Notes: generated by a model not told the origin, from the letters alone. Shown: positions 18,298 through 27,406, counted from the first letter of the stretch. The stretch: 64,000 bases of DNA from Desulfurivibrio dismutans (GCF_029210385.1 NZ_JARGDQ010000001.1:248001-312000); one strand, 5' to 3'. Made by a program: numbers and translations.

Positions 18298-20364
18298 TTG
18301 TCGGTGATCAGGGTCCTGCCTGAGAACCTGGCCAATCAGATTGCCGCCGGTGAGGTGGTGGAGCGGCCTGCCTCGGTGATCAAGGAACTGCTGGAAAACG
18401 CGGTGGATGCCGGTGCGCGCAATATCAGCGTGCAGGTGGAAGGCAGGGCGGTGGGGCTGTTGCGGGTCAGCGACGACGGGGCCGGCATGGATGGCGACGA
18501 CTTGCTGCTGGCGCTGGAGCGTCACGCCACCAGCAAAGTTGTTGACGCCCAGGGGCTGGCCGCCATCGGCACCCTGGGTTTCCGCGGTGAGGCCCTGCCC
18601 AGTATCGCCTCAGTCTCCCGTCTGCTGCTGAGCTCCCGTCCGGCTGAAGCCGACCTGGGAGCCTTGGTGGAAGTACGCTTTGGTGCCGTCCGCCGGGTTC
18701 AGGAAACCGGGGCGGCCCGGGGGACGGTGGTGGAGGTCCGGGATCTGTTTGCCAATGTGCCGGCTCGGCGTAAATTCCTGAAAAGTCCCCGCACCGAACT
18801 CTACCATGTGGAAGAATGTGTGAAAAACTGCGGCCTGGCCTTTCCCGGCCTGGGGGTGCATTACCAGGTTGACGGTCGTACGGTACTACAGTGGCCCGCC
18901 GGCGTCGATGATGCGGTGGGGAGGGTCCGGCGTTTGCTGGGAAAAAAGGGGGAGGCCGAACTGATTTCGGTGGCTGGGGCCACGGGCCGGGAGCCGGAAG
19001 TTTCGGGGCTGCTGCTGGCTCCGGAAGAAACCCCGGCCACCGGGGCCCGGCTGCGGCTTTTCGTCAACGGCCGTCCGGTTCGGGATCGGATGCTGAGCCA
19101 TGCCGTGGCCGAGGGATTGCACCACCAGCTGTTGCGCGGGCGCCTGCCGGCGGGGGTGCTCTACCTGCAAATCGACCCCGCCACGGTGGATGTCAACGTT
19201 CATCCCACCAAGCAGGAGATCCGCTTTCAGCGCCCGGATCGCATCCACGATGCCGTTCGCGAGGCGGTAGGGGAAGCCCTGGCCCGCCACGAAAGGCAAA
19301 AAAAGAGTACCATATTCGGCCCCGCCCCGGCCACCACCAAACCGGCCCCGCCACCCCTAACAACAGCAACCAACGAGGCGGCTGGCCCCGGTTCGCCCGC
19401 GACACCCACCGAATCCCGGCCGGCACCACAGCCCGGTCAGTTGTTTGCAGTCAACGAGCCGGCGTCCGCAGGCAAAGGTTACCAAACTTCACCGGTTATG
19501 AATAAGATGGCTACAGACAGGACGGCCATTGACAACAAGGGGGGTGCAGGCAACGGGGATCACCCTTGGGAGGGGCAAAGTCATACAGCGCTGGGACGTG
19601 GGGTGTGGCGCCCGGTAGCGGCGGGAAAGCCTGCGGCCGAGCGCATGGACGCGTTAGCGGCCGCAGGCGCCTCGGAGGCGGGAAGTAGTCACATAAACGC
19701 TGAATTGCCACCCTTAGTACCGGAAGAGCAATCTGCGGCCGCCGAAGCCTCATCATCACCAATCTGTCAGCCCGAAGCCCTCCGGCCCCAGGCCGCCCCA
19801 AAGCTGTTGGGCCAGGTGCTGCAATCCTACATCATCTGCGCCACCAGTGAAGGCCTGCTGGCGGTTGATCAGCACGCCGCCCACGAAAGGCTGCTTTACG
19901 AACGGCTGCTGGCTCAGTACAATAAGCAGGGGCTGGCCCGCCAGGCCCTGCTGTTTCCGGCCATGCTGGAATGCTCACCGGCTGAAGCAGCGGTGCTGGA
20001 AAGCCGTGGTCGGGAGATCAGTCGCCTGGGGTTGACGGTGGAACCCTTCGGCGGTAACAGTTACGTGATCAAGGCGGTGCCGGCCCTGTTGGCCAGCCGC
20101 GAACCGACGGATATTCTGGCCGGGGTGCTTGCCCGCTACCTGGACGATGGGGCGGGGCGGGGCGGAGCAGACCGCCTGGAAGCAGTGCTGGCCGGGATGG
20201 CCTGCAAGGCGGCGGTCAAGGCCGGCCAGGCCTTGGACGCCGTCGAGATGGAAGCTTTGCTGCGGGAGATGCAGGCGGCGGGGATTTTTTCCCGTTGCCC
20301 CCACGGTCGGCCGGTGGCCCGGCATTTCACCGCCAATGAAATGGCCAGGTGGTTCAAGCGATAA
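18298..20364 (+). CDS. mutL: DNA mismatch repair protein MutL (endonuclease type)
   Basis: Mismatch-repair matchmaker, 688 residues from TTG 18298. The N-terminal GHKL ATPase shows IAAGEVVERPASVIKELLENAVDAGA, DDGAGM and TLGFRGEALPSI. The C-terminal dimerisation domain contains DQHAAHERLLYE, the DQHAx2Ex4E endonuclease motif, and CPHGRP, so it is of the nicking type found in bacteria without MutH. Between them is a linker of about 190 residues that is longer than usual; its middle part, 19500-19720, has a different character and carries a strong inverted repeat (separate entry). GTG 18304 is an alternative start. No mutS is nearby. Confidence 0.95.
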   Translation: MSVIRVLPENLANQIAAGEVVERPASVIKELLENAVDAGARNISVQVEGRAVGLLRVSDDGAGMDGDDLLLALERHATSKVVDAQGLAAIGTLGFRGEALPSIASVSRLLLSSRPAEADLGALVEVRFGAVRRVQETGAARGTVVEVRDLFANVPARRKFLKSPRTELYHVEECVKNCGLAFPGLGVHYQVDGRTVLQWPAGVDDAVGRVRRLLGKKGEAELISVAGATGREPEVSGLLLAPEETPATGARLRLFVNGRPVRDRMLSHAVAEGLHHQLLRGRLPAGVLYLQIDPATVDVNVHPTKQEIRFQRPDRIHDAVREAVGEALARHERQKKSTIFGPAPATTKPAPPPLTTATNEAAGPGSPATPTESRPAPQPGQLFAVNEPASAGKGYQTSPVMNKMATDRTAIDNKGGAGNGDHPWEGQSHTALGRGVWRPVAAGKPAAERMDALAAAGASEAGSSHINAELPPLVPEEQSAAAEASSSPICQPEALRPQAAPKLLGQVLQSYIICATSEGLLAVDQHAAHERLLYERLLAQYNKQGLARQALLFPAMLECSPAEAAVLESRGREISRLGLTVEPFGGNSYVIKAVPALLASREPTDILAGVLARYLDDGAGRGGADRLEAVLAGMACKAAVKAGQALDAVEMEALLREMQAAGIFSRCPHGRPVARHFTANEMARWFKR
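19629..19668. repeat. Inverted repeat inside the mutL linker
   Basis: GCCTGCGGCCG (19629-19639) and CGGCCGCAGGC (19658-19668) are perfect 11 base complements separated by 18 bases, which contain a further GCG/CGC pair. They sit in the reading frame of mutL within a stretch (about 19500-19720) rich in Gly, His and Asn. That stretch differs from the Pro/Ala linker on either side, so it may be an in-frame insertion of a palindromic element. Confidence 0.5.
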
Positions 20365-20443
20365 CGGGGGGACTGATCACGGGGCACACGGGGTAAGCGG
20401 TGGCCGGGGGCTTTGGTGAGTATTACTACGGGGCAGGTTACGG

Positions 20444-22660
20444 ATGGGTAAAGGCAAGGGCAAAGATCTCGAAAACCTTTATGTGCAGATGTTCAGCATT
20501 CACGGTCTGGTGCGGGGTGAAGCGCCGGAGCTGGGACGTGATGCCGACACCGGCGGGCAGGTCAAATATGTGCTGGAACTGGCCCGGGCCCTGGGACGGC
20601 GGCCAGAAGTGGAGCGGGTGGAACTGGTCACCCGCCTGATTGCCGACAAGGCGGTGGCCAAGGATTATGCCCAGGCGGTGGAGCTGTTGAGCCCCGAGGC
20701 CCGGATTGTCCGGATCCAGTGTGGCGGCCGCAAGTACATCAGAAAAGAGCTGCTCTGGCCCCACCTCGACGAGATGGTGGACAAAACGGTTAAACACCTC
20801 AAGAAAAAGGGGCGGATTCCCGATGTTTTTCATGGTCATTATGCCGACGGCGGCTATGTGGCCCGGGAACTGGCCGCTTTTTTCGGAGTACCTTTTGTTT
20901 TCACCGGGCACTCCATGGGGGCGCACAAAAAAGGCAAGCTGCTGGCCGACGGACTCAGCGAGGAAGAGATTAACCGGCGCTATCATATCGATCACCGCAT
21001 CGGAGTAGAGGAGCGGATTATCCGCGATGCCGAACAGATCGTGGTCAGCACCCGGCATGAGATCGAGCGCCAATACAGTCTTTATGAGAATTTCGCCGCC
21101 GGGCATTTCAATGTGGTGCCGCCGGGGATTGATATCGACATTTTTTACCCCTATTACCAGAACCAGTTCGAACACAATGTTGATGAGGAACTGGCCCGGC
21201 AGACCCGGGTGGTGCTGCTGACCGAACTGGAACGGTTCTGGGGTTCCACCCACAAGCCTTTTGTTCTGGCCCTGTGCCGGCCCGACCAGCGCAAAAATAT
21301 TGCCGGCCTGATCAAGGCCTACGGCGAGGATAAAGACCTGCAGGCCATTGCCAACCTGGCCATTTTTGCCGGCATCCGCAAGGATATCGCCAGCATGGAG
21401 GAAAATGAGCGTCATGTCCTCACCGAGATGCTGTTGCTGATGGACAGCTATGACCTCTACGGCAAGTTGGCCATTCCCAAAAAACATGACTTCACCCTGG
21501 AGGTGCCCGAGCTTTACCGGCTTTGCGCCGACAGCCGCGGGGTGTTCGTCAATCCCGCCTTGGTGGAGCCTTTTGGGCTGACCCTGGTGGAGGCGGCTTC
21601 CTGCGGGCTGCCCATTGTCGCCACCGAGGATGGCGGCCCGGCGGATATTATCGCCAACTGTGAAAACGGAATCCTGATAGACCCCACCGACAGCCGCCAG
21701 ATTGCCGCCGCCTGTAAATCCATCCTGGTGGACCGGGAGCTGTGGGACAAGTACTCCCGTAATGGCATCATCGGGGTGCGCAACCATTATTCCTGGGAGT
21801 CCCACTGTGCTTCCACCATTGAAATGTATGCCCAGGCCCAGGCCGCCGTGCCCAAACCCGAACCGGCGGTCGACAAAAAACCCCGAGCCATCGGCAAGCG
21901 TTTGGCTGGCGTCGACCGATTGCTGATCACCGACATCGACAACACTCTGGTGGGGGATCAACGGGCAATGCAGGAATTGCTGGAATTGCTCGATCAGCAT
22001 CGCCACCAGGTGGCCTGGGGGGTGGCCACCGGCCGCAGCCTGGAGGTTACCCGGGAGGTGCTGGCCCAACAAGGGATTCCGGCGCCGGATATCATCATTG
22101 CCGCCGTGGGTACGGAGATATATTATGGGCCCGATTTCAGCCTGGATAACGGTTGGCGGCAGCATCTGCGTTATCACTGGAAACCGGCCGCCATCCGCAA
22201 GGCGCTGGCCGGGCTGGATTTTTTAAAGCGCCAGGAGGAGAGTGACCAGCATCCCTTTAAGGTTAGTTATTTCATGGCCGACGAGGTGGATAACCTGGCC
22301 CGGGTCCATTTTGCCCTGCAGGAGCAAAAGCTGCATTACACCCTGGAGTTTTCCCACGGCAGTTTTCTCGATATCCTGCCCTACCGGGCCGGGAAGGGCA
22401 AGGCTCTGCGTTATCTCAGTTACAAATGGAACATTCCCTTAAACCGTATCATGATCTGCGGGGACTCCGGCAGTGACGCCCAGATGCTACGGGGGGAGAC
22501 CTGCGGGGTGGTGGTGGGCAACTATTCCCGGGAACTGGAACCCCTGCGGGGGCAGCGTAAACTCTTTTTCAGCAAGAAAGAATACGCCGCCGGGATTCTG
22601 GATGGAATCCGGTACTACAAATTTCTTAATGCCGGCGAGCGCCAGGCACCGAAGGATTGA
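20444..22660 (+). CDS. Sucrose-phosphate synthase fused to sucrose-phosphatase
   Basis: Bidomain enzyme, 738 residues, making sucrose from a nucleotide-glucose and fructose 6-phosphate and then removing the phosphate. The GT4 part begins LYVQMFSIHGLVRGEAPELG and DADTGGQVKYVLELARALG. It contains FHGHYADGGYVA and VFTGHSMG near the acceptor site and NPALVEPFGLTLVEAA, the E-x7-E nucleotide-sugar motif. From about residue 490 a HAD phosphatase follows with DIDNTLVGD (motif I, about 497-505) and MICGDSGSDAQML (motif IV), so the phosphatase looks intact. It overlaps sucrose synthase by one base; a PfkB sugar kinase follows. The same gene trio is known in halotolerant proteobacteria and methylotrophs. 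No strong promoter was seen in the 79 base gap after mutL. Confidence 0.93.
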   Translation: MGKGKGKDLENLYVQMFSIHGLVRGEAPELGRDADTGGQVKYVLELARALGRRPEVERVELVTRLIADKAVAKDYAQAVELLSPEARIVRIQCGGRKYIRKELLWPHLDEMVDKTVKHLKKKGRIPDVFHGHYADGGYVARELAAFFGVPFVFTGHSMGAHKKGKLLADGLSEEEINRRYHIDHRIGVEERIIRDAEQIVVSTRHEIERQYSLYENFAAGHFNVVPPGIDIDIFYPYYQNQFEHNVDEELARQTRVVLLTELERFWGSTHKPFVLALCRPDQRKNIAGLIKAYGEDKDLQAIANLAIFAGIRKDIASMEENERHVLTEMLLLMDSYDLYGKLAIPKKHDFTLEVPELYRLCADSRGVFVNPALVEPFGLTLVEAASCGLPIVATEDGGPADIIANCENGILIDPTDSRQIAAACKSILVDRELWDKYSRNGIIGVRNHYSWESHCASTIEMYAQAQAAVPKPEPAVDKKPRAIGKRLAGVDRLLITDIDNTLVGDQRAMQELLELLDQHRHQVAWGVATGRSLEVTREVLAQQGIPAPDIIIAAVGTEIYYGPDFSLDNGWRQHLRYHWKPAAIRKALAGLDFLKRQEESDQHPFKVSYFMADEVDNLARVHFALQEQKLHYTLEFSHGSFLDILPYRAGKGKALRYLSYKWNIPLNRIMICGDSGSDAQMLRGETCGVVVGNYSRELEPLRGQRKLFFSKKEYAAGILDGIRYYKFLNAGERQAPKD

Positions 22661-25056
22661 TGATGGAAAGTGATCTGGGAAGTTTCGTCGATGACCAGGA
22701 TATCGCGCCGCTGCGGGATTTTCTCCTGTCGCTGGCTCGGCCGGAGCCGCCGCTGCTGCTGCGCAACGATATCCTGCTGGCCTTCCAGCATTTTGTTGAT
22801 CAGCGCCCCTCGTTCGAAGGTGATCTGGCCGGGGCCTGGCGGTTTCTGCGCAAGGTACAGGAGGTACTGCTGGCCGATGATCTGTTGATTATTCTCTACC
22901 GGCACCGCCGGGCCAGTTGTCGGATTTTTGCCTTGAGCGAGGATGACGACCGGCTGATCCCCATTACTCTCATCGACTTTCTGGCCTTGAAGGAGCGGCT
23001 GATCCGGCCCAACCTGCCGCCCCAGCAGCGCACCCTGGCCATCAACCTGGCCCCCTTTTATGACTATGGCCCGGCCCTGAAGGATCCCAAAACCATCGGC
23101 CAGGGGATCAAGTTTTTAAACCGACATATGTCCGGCAACCTGGCCAACCATCCCGAGAAATGGAACCGTTCACTCTACGAGTTTCTCAAGCTGCACCAGC
23201 TGCACGGTACCCAGCTGCTGCTGGATGGCAACCTGGTGCGCAGCCCCGAGGAACTGGAAGAGGCGCTGAGCGCTGCCATGGACTTTCTGGAACGTTGCCG
23301 CTACCCCGATGACCTGGCGAAGATCAAGCAGCGCCTGGGACGGCTCGGCTTTCTCGACGGCTGGGGTAACAGCCTGCCCCGGATGTTGGAAACCATGCAC
23401 ATGCTGCAGGATATCCTGGAGCAGCCCGACGAGGCCAACCTTGAAGAATTTCTCTCGCGTATCCCCATGGTTTCCAGTGTGGCGCTGATCAGCCCCCATG
23501 GCTGGTTCGGCCAGGAAAATGTGCTGGGGCGGCCGGATACCGGCGGCCAGGTGGTTTATGTGCTGGACCAGGCCAAGGCCCTGGAGGATTTTCTGGCCCA
23601 GGATCTGCGGGATGCCGGTTTGGAGATTGCCCCCAAGATTCTCATCGTCACCCGCCTGATTCCGGAAAATGAGGGTACCACCGCCGATCAGCGGTTGGAA
23701 AAGGTGTACGACACCGACAATGTCTGGATTCTGCGGGTGCCCTTCCGCTATCCCGACAACTCGGTGGTGCCCCACTGGCTGTCTCGTTTCAGGATCTGGC
23801 CCTACCTGGATCAGTTTGCGGTGGATGCCGAAGAGGATATTCGGCGGGAGCTCATGGGTCGGCCCGATCTGCTGGTGGGCAACTACTCCGACGGCAACCT
23901 GGTGGCCACCCGGCTTTCCAAGAACATGGGGGTGATCCAGTGCAATATCGCCCATGCCTTGGAAAAATCGAAATACCTTTTTAGTGATCTGTACTGGGAT
24001 GAGTTTGAACCGGATTACAACTTCTCCATCCAGTTCATGGCCGATCTGCTGGCCATGAACCAGGCTAACTTCATCATCACCAGCACTGCCCAGGAGATCA
24101 CCGGTACCGACAATAGCATCGGCCAGTATGAGTCCTACCAGTTTTTCACCATGCCGGGGCTGCTCAACGTGATCAGCGGCATCAATCTCTTTCACCCCCG
24201 CTTCAATGTGATTCCTCCGGGGGTCAACCAGGAGGTTTATTTTCCATACAACCGCAAGCGAGGGCGCAAAGTGAAAATGCGCCGGGAGGTTAACCGGCTG
24301 CTTTTTGAGCAGGAGGATGCCAATTGTCTGGGGCGGCTTGATGATCCGGAACTGCCGCCGCTGTTTACCATTGCCCGTCTGGACCGGATCAAGAACCTCA
24401 CCGGCCTGGTGGAGGCCTATGGCCAGGATGAAGAGTTGCGGCGGCGGGTGAACCTGATCATGGTGGCCAGCGTCACCAATCCCGAACTTTCCAAAGATGC
24501 CGAGGAGGCGGCGGAGATTCGCAAGATGCACGGCGTCATTGAGCAGTACGGACTGTGGGGGCAGGTCCGCTGGATCGGCAAATTCCTGGGCAAGGCCGAG
24601 ACCGGTGAGGCTTACCGGATCATGGCCGACCGGCGCGGGGTGTTTGTCCAGCCGGCCCTGTTCGAGGCTTTTGGCTTGACCATCCTGGAGGCCATGCATT
24701 CGGGGCTGCCGGTTTTTGCCACCCAGTTCGGCGGACCGCTGGAGATCATTGAGCATGAGAAGTCGGGCTTCCTGATCAATCCCACCGATCAACCGGCGAT
24801 GACCGCCCGGTTGCGAGAGTTTTTCCAGCATTGCGAAGCCGATCCCCGCTACTGGCAGGGGTTTTCCCAGCGGGCCCTGGAGCGGGCCCGGGAGCGCTTC
24901 ACCTGGCGGCGGCACTGTCGGGAGTTGACCCGGCTGACCAAGGTTTACGGCTTCTGGCGCTATTCCACCTCGCAGCAGGCCAAGATGCGGCTCAACCAGT
25001 ACAGCGAGGCGCTTTACCACCTTTTTTACAAGGACCGCGCCGAGCAGATCAGGTAA
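22660..25056 (+). CDS. Sucrose synthase
   Basis: Reversible GT4 enzyme that interconverts sucrose plus NDP with NDP-glucose plus fructose. The ~798-residue length equals plant and bacterial sucrose synthases. The N-terminal regulatory half (1-270) is followed by the GT-B core: SVALISPHGWFGQENVLG, RPDTGGQVVYVLDQAKALE, VGNYSDGNLVATRL, ARLDRIKNLTGLVEAYG, and LFEAFGLTILEAMHSGLP with the E-x7-E pair. Its start is embedded in the stop of the preceding gene (TGATG), with AAGGA at 22652-22656. ATG 22663 is equally possible. It closes the sucrose cycle: the fructose released can be used by the PfkB kinase encoded next. Confidence 0.95.
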   Translation: MMESDLGSFVDDQDIAPLRDFLLSLARPEPPLLLRNDILLAFQHFVDQRPSFEGDLAGAWRFLRKVQEVLLADDLLIILYRHRRASCRIFALSEDDDRLIPITLIDFLALKERLIRPNLPPQQRTLAINLAPFYDYGPALKDPKTIGQGIKFLNRHMSGNLANHPEKWNRSLYEFLKLHQLHGTQLLLDGNLVRSPEELEEALSAAMDFLERCRYPDDLAKIKQRLGRLGFLDGWGNSLPRMLETMHMLQDILEQPDEANLEEFLSRIPMVSSVALISPHGWFGQENVLGRPDTGGQVVYVLDQAKALEDFLAQDLRDAGLEIAPKILIVTRLIPENEGTTADQRLEKVYDTDNVWILRVPFRYPDNSVVPHWLSRFRIWPYLDQFAVDAEEDIRRELMGRPDLLVGNYSDGNLVATRLSKNMGVIQCNIAHALEKSKYLFSDLYWDEFEPDYNFSIQFMADLLAMNQANFIITSTAQEITGTDNSIGQYESYQFFTMPGLLNVISGINLFHPRFNVIPPGVNQEVYFPYNRKRGRKVKMRREVNRLLFEQEDANCLGRLDDPELPPLFTIARLDRIKNLTGLVEAYGQDEELRRRVNLIMVASVTNPELSKDAEEAAEIRKMHGVIEQYGLWGQVRWIGKFLGKAETGEAYRIMADRRGVFVQPALFEAFGLTILEAMHSGLPVFATQFGGPLEIIEHEKSGFLINPTDQPAMTARLREFFQHCEADPRYWQGFSQRALERARERFTWRRHCRELTRLTKVYGFWRYSTSQQAKMRLNQYSEALYHLFYKDRAEQIR

Positions 25057-25112
25057 CCCGGGAAAGAGATTGACGTGAACTATGATAGCTTTACAAGAAC
25101 CCGTCATACGTG

Positions 25113-26171
25113 ATGGTCGGTAATATGGCAACAGGCAGTTGTAAAGCGTGTCCAGGTGGTGGCGCTGTTTTTTGCGGCGCCGACAAATTTGTCGCCATCG
25201 GCGAGGTGGTCTGGGATATCTTTCCGGATCGGCAAGTGCTGGGGGGGGCGCCGATCAATGTCGCCTACCACCTGGCGGTGCTGGGACTGCCGGTGCGGGT
25301 GATCACCCGGGTGGGCAGCGATACTCTTGGTGATCTCACCCTGGCCCGCCTGGCCGAGCTGGGCTTGCCGCTGACCGGGGTGCAGCGCGATCCCGAGCTG
25401 CCCACCGGGCAGGTGCGGGTGGAATTTGGTGCCGACGGCGAGCCCGGTTATGATATTGTCGCGCCGGCGGCCTGGGATAATATTGATCCGGAACAGGCGT
25501 TGCGCGCGGTCCGGGATGGTGAGCGGCAAGCTCCCCCGGGGGGCGGCGAGCCCCGCCGCGCGGGGTTGGCGCAGCGGGAGATCGACGGGGACGGGGAGGA
25601 TTTCGGTCTGATTTTCGGCACCCTGGCCCAGCGCGACCCTCGCTCCCGGCAGGCGGTGCGGCGGTTGGCGGCGGCGGCCGGCCGCCGCTATTATGATGTC
25701 AACCTGCGTCCGCCCTCCACCACCCGGGAACTGGTCCTTGAGTCACTGGCTTTGGCCGACGTGGTCAAAGTCAATGGTGAGGAGTTGGGGCAGTTGGCCG
25801 CCTGGCTGGAATTGCCGGCCGCTGCGGCCGCTGGGGCAGCGGCTGCCGGGGAAGGCGCCCAGTCGCTGGTCGATCCGCAGCGGGAGCAGATGGCCGCCGC
25901 CATCCGGGAACGCTACCAGTTGGAGGCCCTGGTGGTAACCGAAGGCGCGGCGGGAGCCTGGGTGCGGACGGCGGCCCAAACCTGGGCCGCCGCCGGCGAA
26001 CCGGTGCCGGTGGCCGATACGGTGGGGGCCGGTGACGCCTTCTTTGCCGCATTGATTGTCGCTTACCAGCAAAAGCTGCCCTGGCCGGAGATCCTGGGCC
26101 GGGCCAACCGGCGAGGCGCGTACGTCGCCGGCCAGGCCGGGGCAACCCCGGAGATGCCCGCCGCTTTGTAA
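25113..26171 (+). CDS. PfkB-family fructokinase
   Basis: Sugar kinase of about 352 residues, probably ATP:fructose 6-phosphotransferase given its place after sucrose synthase. Substrate-site motifs: VAIGEVVWDIFP, GGAPINVAYHLAVLG; the C-terminal PfkB signature DTVGAGDAFFAAL carries the catalytic aspartate. Two odd parts are seen. There is an N-terminal extension of about 28 residues before the first beta strand. A low-complexity insert (ERQAPPGGGEPRRAG..., about 25520-25600) interrupts the region where fructokinases normally run straight into FGTLAQRD. The DNA there is extremely GC-rich and palindromic. Starts at 25110 (GTG), 25113 or 25125 are possible, none with a strong ribosome site. Confidence 0.87.
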   Translation: MVGNMATGSCKACPGGGAVFCGADKFVAIGEVVWDIFPDRQVLGGAPINVAYHLAVLGLPVRVITRVGSDTLGDLTLARLAELGLPLTGVQRDPELPTGQVRVEFGADGEPGYDIVAPAAWDNIDPEQALRAVRDGERQAPPGGGEPRRAGLAQREIDGDGEDFGLIFGTLAQRDPRSRQAVRRLAAAAGRRYYDVNLRPPSTTRELVLESLALADVVKVNGEELGQLAAWLELPAAAAAGAAAAGEGAQSLVDPQREQMAAAIRERYQLEALVVTEGAAGAWVRTAAQTWAAAGEPVPVADTVGAGDAFFAALIVAYQQKLPWPEILGRANRRGAYVAGQAGATPEMPAAL

Positions 26172-26242
26172 TAACGGCGGCAATTAACAACCGTCGGCCG
26201 GAGCGGCATTTAGCGGCAACTTGATCTGTAAGCGATCACTTA

Positions 26243-26340
26243 CCTTGCAAAAAAACCGCGCCGCCGACTGGGCACACTTTGAACTGTTTTTTTCGCGTTG
26301 CCGACCAACAACTTTGGCAGTTTTTTGCAAGGATATCAAC
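26243..26340 (+). repeat. Interspersed intergenic element, copy B (upstream of purC)
   Basis: Perfect 12 base inverted arms CCTTGCAAAAAA (26243-26254) and TTTTTTGCAAGG (26321-26332) enclose a core shared with copy E at 36.1 kb. Block 26251-26281 matches 36149-36179 at 28 of 31 positions and block 26291-26332 matches 36191-36232 at 35 of 42 without gaps. A small stem CCAA-CAACT-TTGG precedes the right arm. The element lies 24 bases before the purC start and the arm's AAGG could act as a ribosome site for an upstream ATG at 26348. Confidence 0.75.
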
Positions 26341-26363
26341 TTCAACCATGAGACCAGAACAAG

Positions 26364-27248
26364 ATGAGCGAGCCCCTCTACCAAACCGATTTTTCCGGCC
26401 TTGAACTTTTGCACCGGGGTAAGGTGCGCGATCTGTACCGGGTGGATGATTATCTGCTGATGGTGGCCTCAGACCGGATTTCCGCTTACGATGTGGTGAT
26501 GAATGAGCCGATTCCCGGCAAAGGGGTTATTTTGACCGCCATGTCGCTGTTCTGGTTTGATTATCTGCAGGATATTTTGCCCAATCACCTGCTGACCGCC
26601 GACCCCGCGCATTATCCCGCTTCCTGCAAACCATACCAGGCACAACTCAAGGGGCGCAGCATGCTGGTCAAAAAAGCCCGCCCGCTGCCGGTGGAGTGCA
26701 TTGTCCGGGGTTATCTTTCGGGCTCTTTCTGGGCGGCTTACCGGCGTAATCCAACGGTTTGCGGCTTTGCGCTGCCGACCGGGCTGCGGGAGTCGGATAA
26801 GTTGCCGGAACCCATTTTTACCCCTTCCACCAAAGCAGCTCTGGGGGCGCACGACGAAAATATTTCCCTGGCGCAGATGGAGAAACTGTTGGGGAGCGGA
26901 CTCAGCGGCCGGGTACAGGAGGTGAGCCTGGAGCTGTACCGCAAGGCGGCGGATTACGCTCAGTCGCGGGGGATTATCATTGCCGACACCAAGTTTGAGT
27001 TGGGCCTGGATGAAAACGACCAACTGATCCTCATTGATGAGGCTCTGACCCCCGATTCTTCCCGTTTCTGGCCGGCGGATCGGTATCAGCCCGGCGGCCC
27101 CCAGCCCAGCTTCGACAAACAGTTTCTGCGGGATTATCTCTCCGGCCTGGATTGGCCCAAGTCCCCCCCGCCCCCGCCGCTGCCGTCGGAAATCATTGAA
27201 AAAACGGCGGCCCGCTACCGGGAGGCCCTGCAGCAGCTGACCGCCTAG
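26364..27248 (+). CDS. purC: SAICAR synthetase (phosphoribosylaminoimidazole-succinocarboxamide synthase)
   Basis: Couples CAIR with aspartate using ATP in de novo purine synthesis. The 294-residue protein is of the longer bacterial/yeast ADE1 type and begins with LLHRGKVRDLYRVDDYLLMVASDRISAYD, the PurC signature. It continues with LPVECIVRGYLSGSFW, and IIADTKFELGLDENDQLILIDEALTPDSSRFWP near the C-terminus. Length and ends are normal. Upstream is the repeat element copy B rather than a recognisable promoter; downstream 240 bases hold copy C. The adjacent sucrose genes are on the same strand but separated by 190 bases. Confidence 0.97.
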   Translation: MSEPLYQTDFSGLELLHRGKVRDLYRVDDYLLMVASDRISAYDVVMNEPIPGKGVILTAMSLFWFDYLQDILPNHLLTADPAHYPASCKPYQAQLKGRSMLVKKARPLPVECIVRGYLSGSFWAAYRRNPTVCGFALPTGLRESDKLPEPIFTPSTKAALGAHDENISLAQMEKLLGSGLSGRVQEVSLELYRKAADYAQSRGIIIADTKFELGLDENDQLILIDEALTPDSSRFWPADRYQPGGPQPSFDKQFLRDYLSGLDWPKSPPPPPLPSEIIEKTAARYREALQQLTA

Positions 27249-27282
27249 GACGGGCGCCCCCCCCCTCCTCATTTTGGACTGA

Positions 27283-27406
27283 TTTTAGCAAGATCATCAA
27301 ACTTGTCGGCATTGCTGGTGCCCGCCGACTAAGCCATTATTGCCGCTCTTGTTTGACCAAAACCCGACCAATAAGTTTGATTGGTTTTGGCGAGGTCATC
27401 AAACTT
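27283..27406 (+). repeat. Interspersed intergenic element, copy C (upstream of hybrid kinase)
   Basis: Two 22 base direct copies, 27283-27304 and 27385-27406, both ending in ATCATCAAACTT or GTCATCAAACTT, agree at 19 positions; the three differences are all A/G. Between them is a GTCGGC (27305-27310) / GCCGAC (27324-27329) hairpin shared with copy D, then CCGACCAA and the stem CCAAT-AAGTTTG-ATTGG as in copies B and E. The region 27249-27489 has no gene; the kinase begins 83 bases after the element. Confidence 0.7.

Noticed and set aside
19511-19801. 96-codon minus-strand frame within mutL
   Set aside because: It has no ribosome site or family motif and falls on the odd linker segment; it is better explained as the reverse of a possible palindromic insertion.
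23170-25131. 653-codon open frame opposite sucrose synthase
   Set aside because: It is the mirror of a strong GT4 gene in GC-rich DNA; its composition (Gly/Gln/His/Pro) and lack of any motif mark it as a shadow. Similar long antisense frames over SPS, mutL, recO and glgP were rejected for the same reason.
27283-27406. Diversity-generating retroelement template/variable repeat pair
   Set aside because: Although the two repeats differ only at A/G positions, there are only three differences, no reverse transcriptase gene and no target coding sequence.
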